Assembly (NCBI GenBank): GCA_009733775.1
Contig: WOGZ01000041.1
Coordinates: forward strand, 1-64,000
Direction: 5' to 3'
Source of the DNA: Alectoria sarmentosa
Taxonomy: Eukaryota > Ascomycota > Lecanoromycetes > Lecanorales > Parmeliaceae
DNA: 64,000 nt
The position numbers and the translations under genes are program-made. Of this stretch, positions 55,414-64,000 are shown piece after piece. Positions within the stretch are counted from its first letter, which is position 1. Each line of letters opens with the position of its first letter. The notes beneath the pieces were generated by a model. The model saw only the letters and a program-made list of their open reading frames with translations, was not told the DNA's origin and ran no database searches.

Positions 55414-56992
55414 CGAATGTACATAACCAACGGCACTATAAAACTAGAGGCGAGAGCTTTGTGCGCCCAAGCGTCGAACTGAATTTCTCATCTCCACTTC
55501 GCTTCGAGAAAGATGCACAAGACCGCAGCAACAAGCCCCGCCATATTGACAGCAGCCTTGGCCCTGCAAGGAACATGTGCTTGTCAGACTGAGTCGGCGC
55601 GTTGTGCTGCAGTCACAGGCCAAGTGCTAGTGAGTTCGTTGGATGAAATCTAAGAGATGCGCAGGACTATTTCATCAGAGCAAGGGACTCTCCATTTGCT
55701 TTGAATGCATTCTTGGTGAACGTTCATCAGGGTTTGATGTTGCCGTCGAAAGCTTTGCTAGGCATTGCACTTGTCCTTATGATATGTGTCAGTATTCGAG
55801 ACTTGTGGCGTTTAATGATGGATCTCAAAGGCAGAAGAGTCATTGTCCCCGTCAAGCCTTCCAACACGATCATCGTTCCCTTTCGCACTTTTTTGACCCT
55901 TTGGTAGTTGGTCCACTGAAACCGGTGAAACCAAACATTACCAGAAGTTCTGGTTTCATTCTCGTTTTGTTTGCTATCGTCAGAGAGCGAAATTTTCCCC
56001 TACCTACACCTTCTAGTTCAGCGACGACACATGCATTCTGATGCATGTAGCTACAGCGGCTGGCGAAACGTCTATCACGTCATAATTCATCTTATCCGGG
56101 GCATTATCTTTGTAGATTTCGTCCTCTCGAGAACACGAAGATCAAAATATTTCCTCCAATAGCGACCGAAGCTGTCATTGGTTCTCGGCAATCTCACACA
56201 AGTCCTGTTCTTTCAAGTTGTGGTCGGCCATTGTAGATTAGCAGCAACCGCCTCAGAACGAAATTGGCCGGAAATTGTACAATCGGTAACCTTCAAGTTG
56301 TTCTCCAATCTTGATCTTGCTTGCCAGCTATTAAGATCACACAATTTAGGTTCAAGATCTTGAGCTTTGGTCAAGCGGGATTAGATACCTTTACTAGACC
56401 TATCATCAACGGAAAAGTCCGAATTATGGAAAATAAGTTTCTTGTTCGATCTGAAATCCCAGCATTGCAGGTACCTCTTCAATTCAAGTGGCTTTCGACC
56501 TGTGGACCGGAATACGATGAAGCAAACCTGTTAACGATCAGTTGACAGCTGCCTGATGTTCCTTCGCCATCGTACACACATGATCAAAAGAAAGGGCCAC
56601 AGAGACAGAGACTGCTATTATCACGTGAGAGATCTTCGGAATAGTCACTGCATAGATCATTGAATAGATTGTTAAATCATTGCGGATCGAATGACAGGCA
56701 ATGCACACCCCCAACATCCAAATTGTCAGCAAGTCTTATAAAGACGTATGAAATTGGTGGGAGGACGATATACGGTGTCTTTAACAATTGTGCGGGAGTG
56801 GGAAGGCCTCGGGGGCATTTGTCCGGTGACGGCCAAGGTCCGGGCTTGGCGTTCCCAAACTCCGACCTATGTATTCCGCTTGCTGGTGGGCTTTACTCCA
56901 TAACCGTTGGTGCTACGACACCTGCTCACGTTGCTCAGATTTTAAAGACTGTTAGATTGTTACTTTGTGTTCTAAAATCTTTCACCGCAAAT
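55414..56992. other. intergenic region between mrpl4 and gdi1
   Basis: About 1.6 kb. Several open frames of 60-130 codons occur (for example 55643-56041) but they show no domain, signal or splice continuation. It should contain the gdi1 promoter. I see no RNA gene. Confidence 0.5.
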
Positions 56993-58757
56993 ATGGATGA
57001 GGTTGCTCCAGAATATGACGTGGTTGTGCTTGGGACAGGTCGTTGGGCCCCACTTTAGCAATAGACGCAGGGTACTAACAGAATATCAGGCTTGACAGAA
57101 TGTGTGCTCTCTGGGTACGCCAGAGGCCTTGCGCGTAGCTCTGAGATGCTACTGACTACCATCACAGTGTCATGAGCGTAAAGGGAAAGAAAGTGCTACA
57201 CATTGATAGGAATGACCACTATGGCGGGTTCGTTGGTTTCTCTACTGCTCAGGAGACTATTGCTGACTGTTTCCAGTGAATCTGCCTCCTTGAATATTGA
57301 AGCTGTAGGTAGGACAGCGGACTACTGAACCTACCCTTTCTAAGGTGCAACAGCTTTTCAAACGGTACGGCAACTACACCCAAGGCGAGGAGCCATGGAA
57401 GAAATACGGCAGAGTAAACGACTGGAACGTGGATTTGGTACCGAAGCTTCTCATGTCAAATGGCGAATTGACGAACATCCTGGTATCGACGGACGTCACC
57501 AGATACCTCGAATTCAAGCAGATCGCGGGGAGCTATGTTCAACAAGGGAGTGGGACAAGAGCGACCGTCGCGAAGGTTCCATCAGACGCAGGCGAGGCCT
57601 TACGGTCACCCTTGATGGGTCTCTTCGAGAAGAGGAGGGCAAAACGATTTCTCGAGTGGGTTGGGGCTTTCAAGGAGGACGATCCGTCGACCTATGGAGG
57701 TAGAGGGAAACGCTGTCGCCTTTTGAGCATTGTTGTTGACTGCATGTGCAGGCCTCGACCTGAACCGGTGTACGATGAAGGAGGTCTATGACAAGTTTGG
57801 CCTCGAAGCAACCACACGCGACTTTATTGGCCATTCAATGGCTCTCTACCAGACAGATGAATACATCAACCAGAAAGGAGCTGCGAAAGAGACAGTTGTT
57901 AGGATACGGCTGTATGCCAACTCGATGGCCCGGTATGGGAAGTCTCCTTATATTTACCCTCTCTACGGTCTCGGCGAGCTACCGCAAGGCTTTGCCCGTC
58001 TCTCGGCAATCTACGGTGGTACATACATGCTGAATACAAACATCGATGAGTTCGAGTACGAGGGCGGAAAGGTTTCTGGTATCAAGGCGACGATGCGGGA
58101 GAGGAGCGAGGACAGCGATGGCATGAAATTCTCAACGAGAACCAAGAAGATCATCGCGGACCCGTCGTACTTCCCTGGAAAGGTTCAAGTCGTAGCACAT
58201 CTGCTGAAGGCTATCTGCATCCTCACGCATCCAGTAGCAAACACAGAGAACAGCGACTCCGCACAGCTTATCATCCCACAATCACAGGTCGGCCGAAGAA
58301 ACGGTAGGCTTAGCTCAAAATAGATCACGCGCCTTGCACTTTTCTGACGAATGCAGATATATACATCGCCATTGTCTCTTCAGCGCACAATGTCTGTCCT
58401 AAAGGCTACTACATCGCTATCGTCTCCACCATCGCAGAGGGCTCAAGCAACCACCACCTTGAGTTACAACCTGGGTTTGATCGGCTTGGAAAGATCGAGG
58501 AGAAGTTCATGGGCGCACCAATACCACTCTACGAGCCTTTAGAGAGCGGAAGGAATGATAACATATTCATCTCGAAAAGCTACGACGCCACCAGTCATTT
58601 CGAGACGACTACAGGTATGTGAATTTCGGTTCCACATCGAGATTTGCATGCTGACTGTCTGGCAGACGATGTGAGAGATATTTACAGGCGGGCAGAGCAA
58701 GAAGAACTGGTCGTAGAAGGATTGCGGGAAGGCGACAATCTTGTTGGACAGGAGTAA
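56993..58757 (+). CDS. gdi1: Rab GDP-dissociation inhibitor (GDI)
   Basis: Extracts GDP-bound, prenylated Rab GTPases from membranes and recycles them; cytosolic, essential in yeast. Eight exons: 56993-57038, 57090-57114, 57168-57227, 57277-57304, 57345-57699, 57752-58303, 58357-58614, 58666-58757, giving 471 aa. Landmarks: EYDVVVLGTGLTECVLSG assembled across intron 1, GKKVLHIDRNDHYGG, NVDLVPKLLMSNGELT, the Rab-binding and domain II segments FKQIAGSYVQQ and FIGHSMALY, PLYGLGELPQGFARLSAIYG, and PKGYYIAIVST near the C-terminus. The 5' part is highly fragmented, with exons of 25 and 28 nt and a 40-bp intron (57305-57344), a common pattern in fungal GDI genes. No disabling change seen. Confidence 0.95.
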
Positions 58758-59510
58758 GGCAACGAAACTGTGGAGTCATGACGTGTTTGCATATGCCCCT
58801 TTTGGGAAATGCAACTACAGTAGCAAAGCATCAACAGGCCATAGGTCTCGACCTTGAGCTCAAGCCATCTAGTACTCCTGCACTGTACTAGCAGCGGCGT
58901 CTGACTGCGTCTACAGCACATGCTTAAAGTCACCTGCAGTCGCTAATACTTGCGCTCGTGCTCTGTCCTCCGTACATTCACTTCTGAACCAGTTTGTCGT
59001 GATATTTTAACCCCAACTCAGTTCCTTATTTTCTTTCTTCCAACAAACTCAGCATCACCAACACCTCCACCTCGTTGTACTATGGCTTCTTGGCTTCGAA
59101 GTCCAAGAGCATAGCTCTAATTGACCGCTTCATCTTTACGCAACGGCTTCACTACCTTCACCTCACTTGGCCGTTCTGTCAGTCAACAAATCGCTACGCC
59201 GCTCACCTCGGAATTAGGTGACTCAGTGAACTAATTCAAGCGCTCTTGCAACCGTTGAGGAAAGCCTATCATTATTATCACTGCCACTGGGGACTTTAGT
59301 AAGGCCTAGAAATATACAAGTACGTACGAGTCTTTGAATCTGATTACCATGTCGTTCGGGGTTGACGATGGCTGACATGTAAAGCTAGCTTCCAGTATTT
59401 CCTCGCCGTCATCCGGTTCAGTCCCTGGTCTTGATCCTGGCTCATCATCGAGCCTTGTCTCAATCGGCGACGGAATCGAACATTCACTTGACAGATCCAT
59501 TTCTATCGTC
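58758..59510. other. intergenic region before the BTB gene
   Basis: About 750 bp. The frame of the BTB gene stays open upstream of the chosen ATG back to about 59370, but it ends at a TGA with no better start, so an unrecognised 5' exon is possible. Confidence 0.45.
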
Positions 59511-60289
59511 ATGCCACTGTCATCAGACTGCCCATATGAGGACTTTCCAGGGTAGGGTCCTCTGACATCTTGTTATTCATTTACTGACTTATCCGTTACG
59601 TCAGTGTTGTAAAATTTAAAGAGATTGACGATGAGATCACCGTCTACGTTGGCGAAAAGGAGAGAAAGTTCAAAATCTCCAAAACCAGACTTCAACCAAT
59701 CCTTCCACACATCGAGCTCGATGACTACGAATCCCACCACCTTCCAGATGTGGATGAGAGGACCTTCGAGCTCTTCGAGCATTGGCTCCGCAGAAAGACC
59801 TTGGATGAGTTGAACCAAGACGACGACGAGGAGGCAAAGGCCACGATGCTTGAATACCTTGATTTGTACTTCGAGGCTACCGAGTGGGGAATTCAGGACT
59901 TGGAGAACATCATCATGGATCGCTTCAGAGGACGCCACAAGTGCGAATATGGCTACTTCCCCTGCTTTCTGGTTAAGAAAATTTACGACAACACAGAAGA
60001 AAGGGCGCCTCTCCGTCGGTACATGGTCGACGGATTTCTCTTCAAGAGCGCTGATTGGGCTCCAGACTACCTCGCAGAGTCTTTCAATCGCCATTCTCAG
60101 AAAGGCAATAATGATTTCCTGCTTGACTGCTACAACGCCGCCCTCAGACTTGCGTTGGCCGAAGGTCATGTCGCGGATGCTGATTTTCATGTTGAACTCG
60201 GTGAAAGCTCAGGGTGCGAGTATCACAAGCACAGAGACGGCAAAGGGTGCGGGTTGGAGCGTGCTAGAAAGAGGCGCAAGATTGGATAA
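59511..60289 (+). CDS. BTB/POZ-domain protein
   Basis: Two exons, 59511-59551 and 59605-60289, give about 241 aa. The 53-bp intron (GTAGGG..GTCAG) joins YEDFPG to VVKFKEIDDEITVYVG. The BTB fold follows: EITVYVGEKERKFKISKTRL, LPHIELDDYESHHLPDVD, TFELFEHWLRRKTLDEL, then a helix-rich part (YLDLYFEATEWGIQDLENII) typical of the large fungal BTB family. The C-terminus carries a Cys/His cluster (CEYHKHRDGKGCG) and a basic tail RARKRRKIG that could be a nuclear signal. Such proteins may be Cullin-3 adaptors or transcription-associated; nothing here decides. The start is uncertain because the frame is open further upstream (SSPSSGSVPGLDPGSS). Confidence 0.75.
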
Positions 60290-62090
60290 AGGTGCGAGAG
60301 ACGAGCGGCCGGAGGGAATTCTGATTAGAGAAACGGCCTTTGACTCTAGGCGAGGTACTAGATCAAGGTACCAATCGCAGACATACTACAGGAGATCAGA
60401 AAGTCAACGACCGCACTTGTCTCACAAGCAACGTTGTTAGTTCGGATCAAGGCTACCCTTGGGTTTCATGAGAGAAGGATGGCTCTCAACCTCGGACAAT
60501 CGATGGACTCTTGTCTTCTCATGGTTCGTTCCCAAGAGGGATGATGGCCTGCAGGCTAAAACAATAAAGCAAAAGCTATCCTCTGATTCATGACCTCCTT
60601 CTGTTTATTGAATCCGTGATTCCATCCCGGTTCTACTGTAACAGGTCTACGGAGTCACAGCCCTCAAAACAAGACCACCGATAAAAACACATCTACTACA
60701 GTCTTGAGACAGAGCTCGAGATGTACGAGCTTCTGTTCTATGAGTTTTTCGTTTTGGTGGAGGGCCATTCAATTCACCAGCAATTTCCCCCTTTCCCACA
60801 TCAAGTCAGACAGCGACAGGCCTCCCTGAGTTAGATGTTCTTTTTTCCGGCCATAAAGCTTGATGCATGTGAATAGTCGAAACCTACACCCGGACTTGGG
60901 ACCCCATCCACATGGCAGCTTCGCCTTCCTTATCACCAACTCAATCGCAGACAACTCCCCTGACACGCACATCTAATACTTCGGCGCAAATCTAGCTATG
61001 AACCAACCAATAAATGTTTCCTAATCAACGACCCTCCTCACATCTCGACTACATGGCAGCTTGGTCTCCCCTTCCTGTGATGTCGAATGCAGACACCTGT
61101 TCAGCACGCGTGAAATATTTGCATGAGCGGGTCTCGAGCGCGAATCGTACTGGCACAGTCAGTCAGTCAGTCAGTCAGCTCCTTCCCGCTTCCGACTGAC
61201 TGTTGCTGTTGATGTCGAAATCTTGCTAGAAAAGAGTGGTTTGAACTGCACACGCGGACCGCGTGAAGTAAATGGTCTCCGTGAAGGAAGGAATGCGTTT
61301 GTATGGGTGGATAGATTCCCCGTTCGATGTCTCGCGTTACCGGATGGGGATCCGTATGTAGCATCAAAAGTAGAAGAGAAGTAGACAATAGTTTGCTCTT
61401 CGCCAGAGAGGGCGTTTGGAGCGGAAAGCGATGACAAATTTAATCAAATGCAGCGGTATAGAATTCAAAACAACTGCATGCAGATTCCCAGAAACCATCA
61501 TCATCAGTCGTTGTCCACAGCAGGAAAGCCATTTCACGTGGACCGTGGCTTCCCCTTTTTCCAGCGCCATCGATTTCTCAGACGCGGGCACTGGTAACAA
61601 AGGTATCCGCAAGTGACTCAAAGCGGCTTCTTCCTCTGCAGTGTCCGAGCCTTTGGAATCGGGGGTGGATCCCGATCCTTGAGCTTCAACGGTGTCGAAT
61701 GGTTGACTGCGGGGGAGTATGTGAGATGCAAACGAGGAGCATGCTCGATTCACGTAGTAAGGGGCATTTTGGAGGGGCATCCTATACGTGGTACAGTCAA
61801 TTAAGGAATCTTACTAGCATACGTACAATTGCTACTCGAAATTCATGTGTCATGGTTATCCCTGTAATCTGTAACACTTATGCGGATACTTCCCCCTTGG
61901 TAGAACTCCAAAGGATATTTGGATATGCTTGATTGAGTTGATTGAGTAGAGAGATCTGCAATTCTAAAGACGAATGGCTATGGTACAATGCCGCTGTAAA
62001 CGCCCGCCTTCGTGGGGTATCTCTAATGGATGCTATGCTGCGCACAATGAAGGGGCTGTTCCCCGAGCTGATGAAGAAACATACCGGCGA
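60290..62090. other. convergent intergenic region between BTB gene and mob3
   Basis: About 1.8 kb with no supported gene. It includes a short (CAGT)n run near 61156-61178. Frames at 61942-62307 are shadows of the neighbouring gene's end. Confidence 0.5.
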
Positions 62091-63452
62091 CTATCCCTCG
62101 TTCTCTGCCTCCTTCTCCGTATCATCGTGGACGGCGGTGATGACAGAGGCGGTATCATCCTCATCATCTTCAGCCGCGTCTCCGATATCCTCCCGTTCTT
62201 TCCCCTTCTCCGTGACGTTCTCATCCTTCAGTGCATCACCAACAGCCGGTCCGTTTCCCGCAGGTTTTGGCACATCATCCTTTTTCTCAGCCGCATTCGA
62301 GATCTGAGCCACGGGTCCGTCCTTCTCCTTGACAGGCGACTCCGACTCATCTTCCTCTCCTTCAGCAATAGTACCGACAGCTGAACCAACAGAAGGTGTA
62401 TGCTTGTGACGTCTCGTAGTCGCGCCTGTAATCTGAAGAGTAGTAGTGTCCTCCTCACCCTCCTCATCGCCTGTCTTCTTGATGCCAGCCTTCTCTTGAC
62501 GATCGTGCTCGATGTCCTCTTTGGATGGCAGCCCCTCAGCCTCAGGAGGGATGGTGTAGTTGTCCTCTTGAATGAGCCCGTAGAAATCGCAGACAGTCTT
62601 GAATAGCGTGTAGATCCCTCCACTTCCCTCAACAGGCCAAAACACTCCCTCACGATGCTGGAACCACGCGTGGGCAAAGATACGGTAGACGCGCCTCATG
62701 ATGTTCGTGATGTTGCGTACAGCGGTCTGATGGCCAGGACTGTCCTGTGGGCCAAGCGTCATACGACTTGGGAAAAGCTTGACCGAGGTGAGAATGTCGC
62801 CGGCCCAGTCGAGGGTGTGGATGCAGTAGTCGACGGCGCAGCAGGCTTTGGGCGTATCATGTACAGCGCACAGGTATTGCCATTCTGATGCACGCATCTC
62901 GGGACATGAGGCTGCTGAGCATGCGGGGTCGATCTTGGTCAAGAGAGCGACGAGGAGGTCGTTGGCATGCTGGGTGAGGAAGCGTGTGAGCTCATAGAGC
63001 CAGAGCGAGCGATCGACGTTATCAGGTGGGGTGGCTATGAGCAAGGCTGTTTCGTGGGTGAGCGGCACGGTTGTCGTGGTATCAGTTGCGGAGTGGGTGT
63101 GCTTGTGGTGAAGGGCTTTGATGTGCTCTTGCAACTGAAAGGCCGAGTCAAGCTGTGTACTGATTAGACGCTTGATCCCGGACGGTGTCACGCTCAAGAA
63201 GATCGCAGTAGATGGGCCTACTTGATTCAGGGGGACCACGGGGGGACCGGATGCCATATCGGCCGCCTTGGTGCCAGGGCGAATCCTCCTCGTTGCTCCT
63301 TGGTCGAGCATCGCCGGATCTTCAGCTTCTATGATCGTAGGGCCAGGTTCGCCAGTCACTGCAGGTAATTGCGACGTTGTGATCTGAACTTCGGGAGCAG
63401 GTGGAGGGCTGTACGCTCGTGGTGAGCTCGAAGGTGACGGAGGAGCTACCAT
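62091..63452 (-). CDS. mob3: Mob1/phocein-family protein, Mob3-like
   Basis: Phocein/Mob3 proteins are subunits of the STRIPAK phosphatase-kinase complex; in fungi they act in cell fusion and development. Exons 63452-63222 and 63152-62091 give about 430 aa. The 69-bp intron (GTAGGC..ACACAG) splits VPLNQ and LDSAFQLQEH and is free of stops, so retention would insert 23 residues. The Mob domain shows RRIRPGTKAADMASGPP, DRSLWLYELTRFLTQH, CSAASCPEMRASEWQYLC, CCAVDYCIHTLDWAGDI and RRVYRIFAHAWFQHREGVFW, with the Cys/His zinc site intact. The C-terminal ~150 residues are acidic and disordered. The frame is open upstream to an ATG at 63737, adding 95 residues with several cysteines (CTWCSKPASDCSGEC). 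I favour 63452 because relatives begin near PPSPSSSPRAYSPPP. Confidence 0.88.
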   Translation of the reverse strand: MVAPPSPSSSPRAYSPPPAPEVQITTSQLPAVTGEPGPTIIEAEDPAMLDQGATRRIRPGTKAADMASGPPVVPLNQVGPSTAIFLSVTPSGIKRLISTQLDSAFQLQEHIKALHHKHTHSATDTTTTVPLTHETALLIATPPDNVDRSLWLYELTRFLTQHANDLLVALLTKIDPACSAASCPEMRASEWQYLCAVHDTPKACCAVDYCIHTLDWAGDILTSVKLFPSRMTLGPQDSPGHQTAVRNITNIMRRVYRIFAHAWFQHREGVFWPVEGSGGIYTLFKTVCDFYGLIQEDNYTIPPEAEGLPSKEDIEHDRQEKAGIKKTGDEEGEEDTTTLQITGATTRRHKHTPSVGSAVGTIAEGEEDESESPVKEKDGPVAQISNAAEKKDDVPKPAGNGPAVGDALKDENVTEKGKEREDIGDAAEDDEDDTASVITAVHDDTEKEAENEG

Positions 63453-63801
63453 CTTGCCAGTCCTTCCGTCGAAGATTTTTCTTGTTATATGTTTTTGATA
63501 TATTTTGCGCGGGGTAGTGACTGGTGAGGCTGATAATATATGTAGGCACTCTCCTGAGCAATCACTTGCTGGTTTGCTGCACCAAGTGCATTTTGAGGTT
63601 TGGGTGTTTTGTGGGGAACTGTGCTGTGCTTGGTTTGGATTTTCGGAGGCAGGTTCCTCCACTCCGTGATGATCGACAGGGCTATGGGAGGCGGGGCCTC
63701 CCGGCTTGGCATTGGAGGTCATTTTTGCAGTGAGCAAATGTCTTGTATGGATGGTTGTTCACGCTTTTGCAAGCAATAAAAGCAACTGAGTTTTTTCTGA
63801 A
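63453..63801. promoter_or_regulatory. divergent promoter between mob3 and the CobW-type gene
   Basis: About 350 bp if mob3 starts at 63452. If the upstream ATG at 63737 were used, only 64 bp would remain, which is tight for two promoters and supports the later start. Confidence 0.45.
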
Positions 63802-64000
63802 ATGATGTTTGTGGATGAAGAAGAACCACCAAACTTGGTGGATGTGACTAATACTAGTGTCTCGGCGGCGGCAAACCCCATAACTTCACAACTGCAGGAC
63901 GTTTCTCTGACCAAGGTCCCTTTGACTATTGTTACCGGTTACCTTGGATCTGGCAAGACGACGTTGGTCAACTATATACTCAAGGAGCAGCATGGGAAGA
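63802..64000 (+). CDS. CobW/COG0523-family GTPase (ZNG1-like), 5' part, cut by window edge
   Basis: Open from ATG at 63802 (a second ATG follows directly) to the window end, about 66 codons. After an acidic N-terminus (VDEEEPPNLVDV) it reads KVPLTIVTGYLGSGKTTLVN, the characteristic first strand and Walker A (GxxGxGKTT) of the CobW metallochaperone GTPases; the ZNG1 subgroup delivers zinc to methionine aminopeptidase. The EEEPPNLV-type N-terminal stretch resembles the CPELVP-type motif region of ZNG1 but lacks its cysteine here. The rest lies outside the window. Confidence 0.85.
   Translation, partial: MMFVDEEEPPNLVDVTNTSVSAAANPITSQLQDVSLTKVPLTIVTGYLGSGKTTLVNYILKEQHGK

Overview
The window is a piece of a filamentous ascomycete (Pezizomycotina) nuclear genome. 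A Dothideomycete is my best guess, but the sequence alone does not fix the class. Supporting signs are many short spliceosomal introns (mostly 46-92 bp, GT..AG, with CTAAC/CTGAC-like branch sites), fungal housekeeping genes on both strands, and very AT-rich blocks that look mutated by RIP (repeat-induced point mutation). All exon structures here were worked out by hand from splice signals and protein continuity, and in each spliced gene the exon lengths sum to a whole number of codons.

Region 1 (1-14000) is repeat-dominated. AT-rich blocks at 1-1750, 4067-6516 and 9251-13990 enclose two small normal-GC islands. One island carries an MFS transporter (2086-3573); the other carries an NADP-dependent alcohol dehydrogenase (6749-7911). 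The block at 9251-11976 can be read as a RIP-killed Mutator-like (MULE) transposon: long terminal inverted repeats made of three ~21-bp sub-repeats, with a degenerate transposase between them. The block at 1-1830 is the right half of a related copy. The 4067-6516 block is a different TIR-bounded element.

Region 2 (14000-23700) has a short foldback repeat, a nine-exon RecQ-family helicase (15325-18560), the augmin subunit HAUS6 (18969-21344, minus) and two tandem ~915-bp non-autonomous TIR elements (21510-23347). Their ends again consist of three ~21-bp sub-repeats and they are flanked by a near-perfect 8-bp duplication.

Region 3 (23690-64000) is gene-dense core genome: HD-domain 5'-nucleotidase; GPI-anchored Kre9/Knh1-type wall protein; RBM25-like splicing factor; mitoribosomal bS21m; secreted SurE-like phosphatase; trifunctional folate enzyme Fol1; nitronate monooxygenase; two uncharacterised proteins; mitochondrial Lon protease; kinase-like protein; metallo-beta-lactamase-fold hydrolase; CCR4-NOT subunit Not2; mitoribosomal uL29m; Rab GDI; BTB-domain protein; Mob3/phocein; and the first part of a CobW/ZNG1-type GTPase cut by the window edge.

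There is no biosynthetic cluster or operon-like system. Themes that recur are mitochondrial function (bS21m, uL29m, Lon, probably Fol1), RNA metabolism (RBM25-like, Not2), trafficking and signalling (GDI, Mob3), and several short divergent promoters (RBM25/bS21m, Fol1/NMO, Not2/uL29m, Mob3/CobW). The most unusual signals are the MULE-like elements with iterated termini, the tandem elements whose RIP load is lowest at the outer ends, a 571-bp Not2 first intron that is open in frame with exon 2, a probable GC-AG intron behind a 16-nt first exon, and a hydrolase gene whose introns are swollen with simple repeats.
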